A stretch of DNA of 64,000 bases, taken from positions 12,279,427 to 12,343,426 of the forward strand of contig NC_045147.1 of the NCBI RefSeq assembly GCF_008831285.2. The letters run 5' to 3'. A program made the translations under genes and the position numbers. Each line of letters opens with the position of its first letter. Position 1 is the first letter of the stretch. Source of the DNA: Nymphaea colorata (taxonomy: Eukaryota; Streptophyta; Magnoliopsida; Nymphaeales; Nymphaeaceae). Under the pieces are notes generated by a model. That model was not told where the DNA came from and did no database searches. It saw nothing but the letters and a program-made list of their open reading frames with translations. Positions 21,842 through 32,699 of this stretch are shown here, one piece after another.

Positions 21842-24800
21842 GTGAAGGTTGTAGGAGAATGCCAGATTAGGCTTGATACTTGCTTTGTTTTGGATCTTCA
21901 TGATGTTTTCTTTGTTCCATCATATAGTAGAAACTTAATTTATGTATCAAGACTAGACAAATTTGTTTTCTGCTTAAAGTTTAAGAATTCAAAGATGTTC
22001 ATTTATAAAGATCTTGTTGAAATTGGTTCTGCTATTTGTGTGATGGTTTATACAAGTTGAATGTGAAGATCTAATCTCCTGAATCTTTGGTTTCTAGTCA
22101 TTTTATAAGTGGCAATAAAAGTAGTACCATAAAAGATGATTCGTACATGCTATGGCACTGCCATTTGGGTCATATCTCTGAAAAGAAAATAAGGAGACTC
22201 ATAAATGAAGGGATCTTACGATCTCTTGATTTTACAAATAACGGCATATGTGTAGATTGCATAAAGGCAAAGCAAACTAACATATATAAAGAAGGTGCCG
22301 AGCGATGTACTGAAAGATTAGGAATTGTTCACAAAGATGTTTGTGGACCCTTCCCTCCTTGTTACACAGGCGAAAAGTATTTTGTCACATTTATTGATGA
22401 CTATTCTCGATATTTGTATCTCTACTTAATCTTCGAAAAATCCGACGTGTGTCAAGATTTCAAGGACTATAAGAAAGAAGTAGAGAAACAAACCGGTGAA
22501 GTTATCAAGATAGTCTGATCAGATAGAGGTGGTGAATATTATGGTAGGTTTACTGAGATGGGACAAAGGGAGAGACCACTAACATGATTTCTAAAGGAAG
22601 AAGGCATTGTGCATCAATACACTATCCCAGGCAGCACCTACCAAAATGGTGTTGCTGAAAGAAGAAATCGTACGCTTAAAGAAATGGTTCGAGCTATGTT
22701 AAATTATTCAACTCTCCCTCTAACCTTGTGGGGTGAAGCTCTCAGGACAACAGTGCATATCCAAAATAGGGTTCCTACTAAAGCTGTTCTCACAACTCCT
22801 TACGACTTGTGAACAGGTAGGAAACCTTCTCTCTCTTATATGCACATATGGGGATGTTCTGCTGAAGCTAAATTGTACAACCCCTACATAAAAGCCTTTG
22901 ATCCTAGAACCACCAGTGGTTTCTTTATAGGTTATCCAGAAAGATCGAAAGGCTATAAGTTTTATTGTCTATCTCATATACCACATATTGTGGAAACAGA
23001 TAAGGCTAAGTTTCTAGAAGATAGCTCGTTTGGGCTAAATGAATTACAAAACCTCAATTTTGAGGAAATACAGGATACTGAATGTAGACCTACTAAAGAG
23101 AATATTAATGTGTATGATTATATTGTCTCTCATGATGACATGAATGCAAATCATATAGGTAATGCATCAGATCCAGATGAGTTAAATATAGATCATACTG
23201 ATGAACACGATCAGGATGTAGACATATAAATTGAAAATGATCAATTATCTATTCGTAGATCTATAAGGGTCAGTAGATCTGCCATATCATTAGACTATGT
23301 GATATACCTACAAGAGCCTAGTGATTTCATAGATGTTGATGATGATCCTTTCACATTTATTGAAGCCGTTGAAAGCAAACAATACAGGCACTGGATTAAT
23401 GTCATGAAAGAAGAGCTTGACTCTATGGCTAAAAACCAGACATGGAGCCTTGTGTCGTTGCCTGAAGGAGTTAAACTTATAGGGTGTAAATGGGTCTATA
23501 AGACCAAGAGGGACTCTAAATCAACATAGAGAGATACAAGGCAAGATTGGTTACTAAAGGATTCACACAAATGGAGGGCATTGACTATAATGAGACATAT
23601 TTACCTGTCTCTGCTAAAGACTCAATGAGGATCGTCCTTGCATTTGTAGCTCATTTTGACTTAGAGCTACATCAGATGGATGTGAAAACGGCTTTCTTAA
23701 ATAGTGATTTGAATGAAGATGTATATATGGATCAACCTCAAGGGTTTTCTGAGAGTGGTAAAGATCATTTGGTTTGCAAGTTTAATAAAGTGATTTATGG
23801 ACTTAAACAAGCCTCACGTCAATAGTACTTAAATTTGCCGAAGTCATTACGACTTTTGGGTTTACAAAAATCATCATTGATCGATGTGCTTATCGTAAGA
23901 CATGTGGGAGTAAGTTCATAATTTTGACTTTATATGTGGATGACATTTTACTTGCTTCAAATGATCTTCAATTGTTAACAGAGACCAAACATTTTCTTGC
24001 ATCTCAATTTGAGATGAAGGACATGGGTGAGGCTTCATATGTTCTTGGCATTAAGATTCGTCGAGATAGATCTAAATGTATTTTAAGTCTCTCCCAATCA
24101 GCATACATCAATAAAGTACTTAAGAGATATGGGATGGAGAATTGTTCTCCTATTTCGGCACCCATAGCTAAAGGTGATAAATTGAGTCTAAATGATTGTC
24201 CAAATGACGAATTTGAAAAGGCACAAATGATCAACATTCCATATGCATCAGCGGTTGGCAGCTTGCAGTATGCGCAGATTTGCACTAGGCCTGATATTTC
24301 CTTTGCTATTGGGATGTTTGGTAGATTTCAATCTAATCCAGGCATGGCACATTGGAAGGCCGTAAAGAGAGTCATGCGATACTTACAAGGAACAAAAGAT
24401 TACATGTTGACATATCGCAAGGTGGACCATTTAGAAGTGATTGGCTATTCTGACGCTGATCTTGTAGGATGTACCGATAGTAGAAAGTCTACTACTGGTT
24501 TTGTTTTCCTTCTATCAAGAGGTGTCATCTCATGGGGGAGTAAAAAACAGACTGTGATTGCTGCTCACACCATGGAAGCAGAATTTATTGCATTATATAA
24601 GATTACATCGCAGGCAATTTGGATAAAGAATTTCATTTCACAGCTCAAGATAGTGGAAGCTATTGATAGACCACTTAAGGTTCACTGTGATAATGAAGTT
24701 GCAGTGTCTTTTTCCAACAACAACAAAAGTACTAATTCTTGTAAGCATATGGAACTTAAGTATTTTGTTGTTAAGGAAAGGACAGAGAGTCAACTAGTGT

Positions 24801-24913
24801 GTATTCAACACATTGAAACTACAGATATGGTTGCAGATTCTCTTACTAAAGCACTAACATCTGGTATGTTTTTTGAACATGTTAAGAGAATGGGTTTGTG
24901 TAGTTCAATGTAA
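21842..24913 (+). pseudogene. Copia-3 integrase, RT and RNase H, broken
   Basis: Integrase zinc motif HCHLGH...CVDC at 22155-22260. Core blocks YFVTFIDDYSRYLYLY at 22378 and YQNGVAERRNRTLKEM at 22640, interrupted by stops at 22518, about 22586 and 22812. RT blocks WRLVTKGFTQMEGIDYNETY-like at 23545, QMDVKTAFLNSDLNEDVYMD at 23673 and YVDDILLASND at 23933. The RNase H stretch 23924-24913 is open for 329 codons (ADLVGCTDSRKSTTGF, then ALYKITSQAIWIKNF). Stops at 23229, 23529 and 23825 break the rest. Confidence 0.88.
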
Positions 24914-25114
24914 ACACAGTACTATACAAACATTTATGAATGTGATCACATACAGTTTGTTGATTATCATTAAGTTTGTTGTCAATTTATTTTGTATTCT
25001 CATTTGTTTATTGAGAAGTTTTGTAAGACAACAAAGGTGGGACCTTAGAATAGATTTTAAGGCTAATCCATTCATTTTGTTTACCCTTGATATCGACTTG
25101 GACTAGTGGGAGAT

Positions 25115-25510
25115 TGTTGGGGTTTACCCATCTGGATAGTCCAGCGTCGATACGGGTCCATATCTGTTTCGGACCTTTAAGTATAAATACTCGTGTCTTG
25201 TGATGGTGAGAGATACATTCAGTTTTTACCGTCTGGGTAATCGATCCCCTTAGCTATACGTGAATTGTCTGTCCCCATCATTGGGCTGCTATGGCTGAGG
25301 AGAGAAACCCACCACCGCTGCCGCTGCTACTTTCGTTGGGCAACGACTCTATGGGGATTGTAGCTGTTCTACCAACAGCTGCCGACATTCAGTCGGTGGT
25401 CGCCTCTACAGGTTCTACTTCCTCTCTATGAAACACATGGATCCATGAATTTCTTTCAATTTCTGCATTTTCTTTGGTACGCTATCTTGATTCATCGCAA
25501 AGCTCCTACA
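25115..25510 (+). repeat. 3' LTR of copia-3
   Basis: Aligned end to end with 19068-19466. The small frame beginning MAEERNPPPL (25291-25431) is one codon shorter than in the 5' LTR and still ends in TGA. Confidence 0.9.
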
Positions 25511-26931
25511 AGATCCTCCAACGATTGAAAGCGATTGCATTTCAAGAACCCAAGGTCGTGCAAGCAAGGGTAGGGTTCTTGGTTCTGAGCAGGTAGAGCG
25601 TCAAACGAAAGGAAAATCAGAACCCTTAATCGAGTAAGAGGGTTTTGAAAGCTCATAACCCTCGCTAAAGAGGAGGAAAGAGAGAAAGATAAATGAGAAG
25701 AGGAATGTAAACAGCAGAAAACTTACCTTTAGTCTCACCCACTACCGCCGGTCATTGAATCACAGGGGTTGCCAATTGCCATGGATGCCATCATAGCCTT
25801 CAGTGGAGGATGAAGGAGAAAGGGTGAGGAGAGATGAAAGATAAGATGATAAGGAGGGTGGACGAGATAGGTGGGGAGAGAAAAAGAGAGGGAAAGATGA
25901 ATGACATTACAGTTAAAAGTAATGGATGAAGGAAGCGGGTGAAGAGAGAGAGAGAAAAAAAGGAACAAATGGAAACTCGTGACAGCAAGCAATGAAAGTA
26001 AAGAACAATGGAAAAACAATGACGGTCAAAAGGTATTTATCTACCCTGACTTCCATCACATCATTTGTCTTATTTTCTTCCTCAATCTTAGCATGTTTTA
26101 CTGACGACACAACGCTGTCGACAGAGATTTGGAGTTTACTGACATGTTTCCGTCGGTGTAGGTGAACGAATACGACGGTCTTCTTTACCATCACTGAAAG
26201 TTTCAACAACATCATTTACACTGACAGATAGTGTAAGCAGTCAATAATACTAATACTGACGGTTTTTCTTGTCTTACTGAAGTTGTCCTCCGGTCATAAT
26301 TGCAAAGATGATAGCAGCCATGCCAAGAAAACTTAAAAACTTGTTGTGCTTATATGTTCCAATATTGTGTACCATAATTTTGTAGGACTACTTGCACGAG
26401 TGTGAGACCGCTACTAACACGAGTGTGAGACCGCTACTGACCTATGTCACCAGAATGCGGGGTGCGGGTGCGGATGCGGGTGCCGGTGCAATACATCTCA
26501 AAAAATTACGGTGCGGAGGTGCGGCGCATCGAGGGTATTTATTATTATTATTAATTTTTTATTATTATTATATATTAATAATATCAAATTTGATATTATT
26601 AATGCACCCTATTGAAGATCTGGGTGCGGCCGTGGGAAGCGGGGAAGATGTTAATGGACCCTATTTTGTGAGCACGACTGGCACTATTCGGTTTTTAGAT
26701 AAAACAAGGAGCAGCGTATCCGGTTTTAGTTTCCACGTTTATGTGTAGTTCGTGAAACGTGACGGCTACCACCCATCGATTAGGCTGCCACATGTACGCC
26801 ACAGCTCCCATCGCCACCAATGATCTTCCAACAGTGAGAGGCAGAGGTAGTAAAGGCATTCACAGACACCAAGGGGGGAAGAGAAGAGGAGAAGGCGAGC
26901 AAGGAAGAGACGCAGGTAGGAGAGGGAAGTC
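25511..26931. other. Intergenic, no gene recognised
   Basis: 25511-26380 has purine-rich stretches and, at 26090-26280, several short CTGACGG / ACTGACA motifs that recall sub-terminal repeats of CACTA transposons, but no convincing ends. 26400-26440 holds a short direct repeat (ACGAGTGTGAGACCGCTACT, twice). 26450-26530 is rich in GGTGCGG. A perfect 30-bp palindrome is at 26574-26603. The last 150 bases before 26932 look like a purine-rich leader to the HPPD fragment. Confidence 0.5.
26574..26603. repeat. Perfect 30-bp AT-rich palindrome
   Basis: Centred on AAATTT between 26588 and 26589; both 15-bp arms match exactly (ATTAATAATATCAAA and its complement). It lies beside an ATT-rich stretch. 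Function unknown. Confidence 0.9.
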
Positions 26932-27057
26932 ATGGCCATCGGCAACGGGAAGGAGTTCAAGCTTGTGGGCTTCAAGAACTTCGTCCGGACGAACCCCCGA
27001 TCGGACCAGTTCGACGTCAAGCGGTTCCACCATGTCGAGTTAGTTATATCCATGTAA
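26932..27057 (+). pseudogene. HPD: 4-hydroxyphenylpyruvate dioxygenase N-terminal exon fragment
   Basis: The frame starts MAIGNGKEFKLVGFKNFVRT and continues through NPRSDQFDVKRFHHVE. That is the start of plant HPPD, whose family pattern is FKLVGF-FVR-NP-SD-F-VKRFHHIEFWC. Homology stops after HHVE at 27039 and the frame runs six codons into unrelated DNA before TAA. The rest of the enzyme (about 400 residues, including its Fe(II) ligands) is absent. HPPD makes homogentisate for tocopherol and plastoquinone. Only a fragment is present, directly next to copia-4, so I call it a truncated duplicate. The unrelated sequence just after it contains GTTAGTTATATCCATGTAATC twice. Confidence 0.72.
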
Positions 27058-27097
27058 TCAAGACATTGGCAGCAGTTAGTTATATCCATGTAATCCC

Positions 27098-27466
27098 TGT
27101 TAAAAACAGAGGAGAAGTAAAGCAGTGGAAGCTTTCGGTGATTCTTCAGCCACGATTCAGCAGCAGCACCTGCAACAAAATAGAAGAGGAAAGGAAGAAG
27201 AAAGAGAAATTGATTTTGGGGGTTTGCTTCTGAGAGGCGCAGGTTGATTACTCAACCATCATCGGGTAGATGAATAGAAGCTGGGTTTTATATACCGCCT
27301 CTCAGGATTTCCCCAATCCCAGCTACGGTTATGGCATGGAGAGTTATGGTAAGAATGTAAACATCTACATTAAATTTGTAAACTTATTTCCCATTTTAAT
27401 TTTGTAACTGCAGAATCTTCTTTGCAGTTACAAAGGAAGGATAGGGCTCAGGGCCACTATCCAACA
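27098..27466 (-). repeat. 3' LTR of copia-4
   Basis: TGTT...AACA ends; matches 31880-32250. It abuts the HPPD fragment region on its left. Confidence 0.9.
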
Positions 27467-27627
27467 TCTCCCACTTGGCCATGAGACCACCAGTTTGCTT
27501 CCACTACATGTGGGTTTTCTTTTACTAAGTTACGAGGTTTTCCTTAATTGGTTTGTCCATCGTAACTTGAATTTTGCTCAAGGTTTGTAGCGAGGTTTTC
27601 TATTCAAGGTTCTTCCATCGCAACCTT

Positions 27628-29373
27628 TCAAATATATCTCAGCCCCATATGAGCTACATGCTTGGTAAACAAGTCTTCTGATATTCCTTTGGTCAGGGGA
27701 TCTAGTATCATATCATTGGTAGGCATGTATTCAACTGAGATTTCATTTTTCTCAATCATTTCATGGACATAATGGTATTTCACCATTATATGTTTACTCT
27801 TTGAGCTCATAGCTCCATTTTTCATAAGTGATATCGCTGTCTGATTATCACAATATAGTTGAACTGGTTCATGATCAAGATCTAATTTCAAGTCTTTCAA
27901 GAACCGATTTATCCAGACAGCAAATGTGGTGGCAACATTACATGCTACATATTCTGCTTCTTGTGTGTGTTGAGCAACACATCCTTGTTTCTTACAGGAC
28001 CAGGCTATTGCTCCACCTCCAAAGAGAAATACATATCCAGATGTGGATTTACTGTCATCTTTACAACCAGCAAAATCTGCATCGGTATAGCCAACAACAT
28101 TAAGCTCATTCGCTTGATAAGACAATTTCAGTCCTTTAGTTCCTTTTATATATCGAAAAATTCTTTTAACCGCTTGCCAGTGAGGCCAACCAGGATTACT
28201 TTGGTAACGACTCACAAGACCAACAGGAAAGCTTATGTCTGGTCTTGTACAAAGCATTAGATACATTAAACTACCAACAGCCTGTGCATAAGGAACATGC
28301 AATTTTTGTTGTTCTTCTCCAGGACAATCGCTCCTACTTAGATTTGCTCATTTAGCTATCGGAGTTCCAATTGGTTTGCAATCTTGCATTCGAAATTTCT
28401 TTAAGATATAATCAATATATCGTTCTTGGCTCAAACTCAGAATTCTCGAGTCTCTATCTCGAGTGATCTTTATTCCTAATATGTAGGAAGCTTCACCCAT
28501 ATCCTTCATTTCGAAGTTCTTATTCAACCAAGTCTTTGTTTTGGATATCATACTGTTATCGTTTCCAGTCAACAGAATACCATCGACATATAAAGATAGG
28601 ATACAGAAGAGACTCCCACTTTTCCAAACATATACACACTGGTCTAGTTGGTTTGCTATGTATCCAAGCTTTGTAATTGCTTTCTGAAAAGCAAACTACC
28701 ACTGTCTTGGAGACTGCTTCAATCCGTACAATGATTTATGTAGCTTGTACACTTTATCTTCATTTTCTCTGATGATATATCCCTGCGGTTGTGTCATGTG
28801 TATTGTTTCCTTTAATTCACCGTTCAAGAACGCAGTTTTCACATCCATCTGATGAATATCCAGGTCATAGAAGGCTGCGATAACCAAAATTATTCTGATT
28901 GATGCAAACTTTGCTACCGGAGAATAAGTTTATATGTAATCAATTCCTTCCTTTTGGGAAAAACCTTTCGCCACCAGCCTTGCTTTAAACTTTTCAATTG
29001 TTCTGTCAGCTTTATATTTTTTCTTTAGCACTCATTTGCACCCAATGGGTCTTCTATCCTTAGGAAGATCTACTAATTCTCAAACTTTATTCTTTTCTAT
29101 GGATTCGATTTCCTCATCCATAGCGTTCACCCAATCTGATGATTCATGCGAATTTATCGCATCATCATATGTCAGATTGTCAGACATTTCGTCAATATCT
29201 GTTAAACAGCATAGCTCCTCTGCAAGATATACATAATAATAACTCAAATATGAAGGTGGAGCTCTAGGTCTTTTACGACCTAACAAAGTCTGAGTTGATA
29301 AGGTATTTGGATCAATTGGTTCATTGCCTAACTGTTCCCCAGTCGGTTCGTTACCAGACTGTACACCAGACAT
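27628..29373 (-). pseudogene. Copia-4 RT and RNase H
   Basis: Minus strand. RT blocks include MDVKTAFLNGELKETIHMTQ (about 28850) and LYVDGILLTGND (about 28590), then KDMGEASYILGIKITRD. The RNase H ORF (28302-27628, 224 codons) is intact: QAVGSLMYLMLCTRPDISF, TDADFAGCKDDSKSTSGYVF, YCDNQTAISLMKN, ending MGLRYI. Interruptions occur near 28340, 28690 and 28920. The second catalytic Asp of YVDD is Gly (28579-28590), which should abolish polymerisation. Confidence 0.88.
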
Positions 29374-29640
29374 TTCATGCTCAGTTGGTTCATTACCAAA
29401 CTGATCTCCAGTATGTTCATTACCAGACTGTATTTCAGAAATTTCATGCTCAGTTGGTTCATTACCAAACTGATCCCCAGTCTATTCTATCAGACTGTAC
29501 TACAGGCAATTCATGCTCAGTTGGTTCATTGTCAAACTAATCAACAGTCGGTTCATTACCAGACTGTTCTCCAGCCGGTTCATTGCCAGACTGATCCCCA
29601 GTCAGTTTATTGCCAGACTGATCATCTGAATAAATCAGAT
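29300..29640 (-). repeat. Coding minisatellite in the copia-4 integrase-RT linker
   Basis: On the minus strand the frame encodes tandem variants of SGNEPTGDQ / SGNEPAGEQ. On DNA the units carry GGTTCATTACCAGACTG and relatives about every 27-45 bp. At least eight units are visible. The region joins the integrase to the RT and is variable in length in copia elements. Confidence 0.8.
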
Positions 29641-30836
29641 CCTCCAGTAGATCTTTATGATCTTCCACTGGATTATTGTCTTTGTCATTGAGTTCTTCAA
29701 GAAACTCTACATCTCTACTTTCTATGAGCCCCATAGTAGAGTGGTATAATCTGTGGCCTTTGGATCCTTTTGGATATCCAATAAACACACATCTTACTGA
29801 TCTGCTATCTAGTTTATCCATTTTTGGATTTAAAACTTTTACATGTGCTACAGATCCTCATCTCTTGAGATGTCTTAAGTTTGGTTTCACACCAGTCCAT
29901 CTCTTATAAGAAGTAGTTGGGACTGCCTAGATTTATAGTATACATGGCTGTTAACACAGCCTCTCCCCAAAAAACTTTGGGTAATTGTGCACCTGCCAAC
30001 ATGGATCTCACCATGTTCAAGAGGGTTCTGTTGCACCTCTCAGCAACACCATTCTGTTGCGGTGTCCTAAGCATTGTTCTTTGCCTATTAATTCCAAGGT
30101 CTTTGCAGTGTTCGAGGAATTCATTTGATGTATATTCACCTCCTCGATCATACCTTATAACCTTGATATTTTTCCCAAGTTGTCTCTCGACTTCAGATTT
30201 ATATTCTTTGAATTTTTTGAGTGCTTCTGACTTATATTTAATAAGATAAATATAACCAAATCTTGAGAAGTCGTCAATAAAGGTTATGAAGTATAACTTG
30301 CCACTATGTGTTTGGACTCTAAAAGGTCCACAAATATCGGTATGGATTATTTCCAATAAATCAGTGGCCCGAATTACTTCAGATGGAAATGGTTTTCTTG
30401 CCATCTTTCCATATAGACACGCTTCACATTTCGTGAAATCATTTACATTTATGTCAGGTATAATACCTTGTTGTGCTAGAGTCTTCATCTTATTGATGCT
30501 TACATGGCCTAATCTTTCATGCCATAGATTTGTACTCACATTCATTGCACAATCAATATAAGCAGAACTGGAAGATTTATTCATTTCATTGAGTTTGAAC
30601 ATACCATGTTCCTTAACATATTTTTCATCGAACATGGTCCTCCCATGTTTTCCCACTATAACTTTTCCTGGAACAAAACGAACTTCAAAACCCTTTCCAG
30701 TCAAAGCTGGGACTGACACTAAGTTCCTCCGTATGGATGGAACATACAAGACTTCAGTAAGAATGACGCTTGCACCCCCAACATTCAGTCGATATGTCCC
30801 AACTCCCATTACATCACAGTATGAGTTGTTACCCAT
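29537..30836 (-). pseudogene. Copia-4 protease end and integrase
   Basis: The 310-codon frame 30836-29904 holds the GAG-pre-integrase zinc motif (LWHERLGHVSINKM...CEACLYGK) and the integrase core: HTDICGPF, FITFIDDFSRFGYIYLIKYK, YDRGGEYTSNEF and the QQNGVAERCNRTLLNMVRSM block with its Glu-region. A frameshift near 29910 separates it from the C-terminal part (29821-29537), which has the KLDSRSVRCVFIGYPKGSKG block. Confidence 0.88.
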
Positions 30837-31850
30837 ATAAACTTTTTTGCATTCCTGGACTCAGGTTTTCCATACGAATCATGCCTTCTTTTGTCTTTGC
30901 AATGTGACGAGTAGCCCCCGAATCAACCCACCAACCAGTTAGATCTTCATCTGCAAACAAGCACTCTGACACAACACAAATGACTTCTTCATTGTAGTCC
31001 TCATGATCTTTTCCTTTGTTTTTGTTGTTTTGACTCTTGTTGTCCTTCTTGTTCGAGAATTTTGTCCTGCAGTTCTTTTTTATGTGTCCAAACTTCCCAC
31101 ATCTGTAGCATTTCACTACAGTTCCTTGAGTTCTTGGAGTTCCTGCAAAATTGTCTTTGAACTTGCCATCGCTTTTCTTTTTAAAATCTTTAGATCTTAT
31201 AGGCGCAAGATTTGTTGGTTTTTCTTGAACATTCATAAGTTATGCATCATTTTTCTTGATCAAATGTTCTTGCTGAATAGCTAATTGTATGGGGAGTTTC
31301 TCTAGAGTCAAAGTGTCAAACTGAAGACTCAACGCTGTGACAGCCATATCCCAAGAAGATGGTAAACTATTTAGAATGGTGTATATTTGCATGTTATCAG
31401 ATATTACATTTCCCACTACTGCTAGGTCCTTAGCCATGACCAACATTTTGTTAACATGGTCAACAACTCTATCTGATTCATTCATTTTATACGAGGTATA
31501 TTGTTCTAGCAACAATTGAACATGCATAGTAGTAGTGGTGTTGAATTTGGATGAAATACTATCTAACATATCTTTTGCTATTGGACAGTCTTCAAACACT
31601 CTGATCAGATCGTCTTCCATGAATGTTAACATGATGGTTTTGGCCATCAAGTCATCATTCTCAAAAGCCTCATATTCCTTCTTTTCCTCATCAGTAGGTT
31701 TGTCTCATAAAGTAGGAAAGGGTTTGTTGATCACATAAATCAGTCTTTCTAGAGTTAAGGCCAACATGATCCTACGTTTCCATGCATGAAAATTATTTCC
31801 AGTGAGTTTTTCAGTCTTAGCTAGTTCAGAGGCTCCCACTCTTGAAGTCA
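30829..31850 (-). pseudogene. Copia-4 gag and protease start
   Basis: Starts at about 31850 with MTSRVGASELAKTEKLTGNN and FHAWKRR, the copia gag opening. The main block 31650-31240 carries VQLLLEQYTSYKMNESDRVV, and the zinc knuckle CYRCGKFGHIKKNC lies near 31120-31080. WWVDSGATRHI at about 30930 is an intact protease active site. A stop at 31240 and a small number of other lesions interrupt it. Confidence 0.87.
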
Positions 31851-31879
31851 TTTTTTGAAGAACCTGGCTCTGATACCAC

Positions 31880-32250
31880 TGTTAAAAACAGAGAAGAAGT
31901 AAAGCAGCGGAAGCTTTCAGTGATTCTTCAGCCACGATTCAGCAGCAGCACCTGCGACAAAATAGAAGAGGAAAGGAAGAAGAAAGAGAGAAATTGATTT
32001 TGGGGGTTTGCTTCTAAGAGGCGCAGGTTGATTACTCAACCATCATCGGGTAGATGAACAGAAGTTGGGTTTTATAGACCGCCTCTCAGGATTTCCCCAA
32101 TCCCAGCTACGGTTATGGCATGGAGAGTTATGGTAAGAATGTAAACGAAAACATTAAATTTGTAAACTTATTTCCCATTTTAATTTCGTAACTGCAGAAT
32201 CTTCTTTGCATTTACAAAGGAAGGATAGGGCTCAGGGCCACTATCCAACA
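31880..32250 (-). repeat. 5' LTR of copia-4
   Basis: TGTT...AACA ends with the primer-binding site directly adjoining at 31866-31879. Confidence 0.9.
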
Positions 32251-32699
32251 ATTCCCATGTTCACTGGGGAGTAGGCTGACCTTCAAATCAGCAGCAAAGA
32301 CATCCTTTATAAGTTTCGTTAGATAATATGTAAGTCAAGCCTTTGCGAGCGCATGAGAGTGGCGGAGCCACATGGGCAGTTGCCCAAATTAGTCTTTTAA
32401 ATTTTTTTATTTTTAAATAAGTATCTTTAAACATTTATTTTTATAAATAAGTGTTTCATTAGACATGATTATTTTTAACGAGTGTCCGTCCAACCAATTT
32501 TTCTGGCTCCGCCATATGAAGATTCTACTACTAAAACAAAAACGTCTTTCATCCACCATTTTCTGCATGCTCCATGAAACACCAAAGAAATATAATTTTC
32601 CAGGCCATCAAATGGTTGAAAAGTCATTCACCATGAAATTTTTTTCATCCCCATTTTAAAACTTAGAATAGCTTTTCTAGAACACGTTTCCATGAAGAC
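32251..32699. other. 3' flank of P450 copy C, with a short dispersed element
   Basis: 32359-32515 starts GTGGCGGAGCCACATGGGCAG and ends TTTCTGGCTCCGCCAT, one member of a repeat family seen at four or more places in this window; ATGAGA / ATGAAG flank it. From about 32515 to 32700 the DNA is paralogous to the 3' flank of copy B (6212-6294 plus 9422-9569), and it holds the empty site of the Harbinger-like element at 32583-32585. Confidence 0.65.

Larger units (their letters stand above)
19068..25510 (+). mobile_element. Ty1/copia retrotransposon (copia-3)
   Basis: 5' LTR 19068-19466 and 3' LTR 25115-25510, both TGTTGG...CTACA, about 5-6 percent different by eye. Flanks are AAATC and AGATC, one mismatch. 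A purine tract GTGGGAGAT precedes the 3' LTR. Coding blocks (gag, PR, INT, RT, RNase H) run 21.14-24.91 kb with several nonsense changes and an internal gag deletion, so it is inactive. Between the LTR and gag lies an unusually long leader (19467-21140). A canonical Met-tRNA binding site was not found after the 5' LTR. Confidence 0.88.
27098..32250 (-). mobile_element. Ty1/copia retrotransposon (copia-4)
   Basis: LTRs at 27098-27466 and 31880-32250 differ at roughly a dozen sites (about 3-4 percent by eye), making this the youngest element here. On the minus strand the 5' LTR is followed by GTGGTATCAGAGCC (31879-31866), a perfect Met-tRNA primer-binding site. A purine tract GTGGGAGA (27474-27467) precedes the 3' LTR. 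Flanks ATCCC and ATTCC are a one-mismatch target duplication. gag through RNase H is nearly collinear with a few stops and frameshifts. The RT active site reads YVDG, not YVDD. Confidence 0.92.

Noticed and set aside
26090-26280. CACTA transposon end
   Set aside because: Short CTGACGG-like motifs are present, but no CACTA terminus, inverted repeat or three-base duplication could be found.
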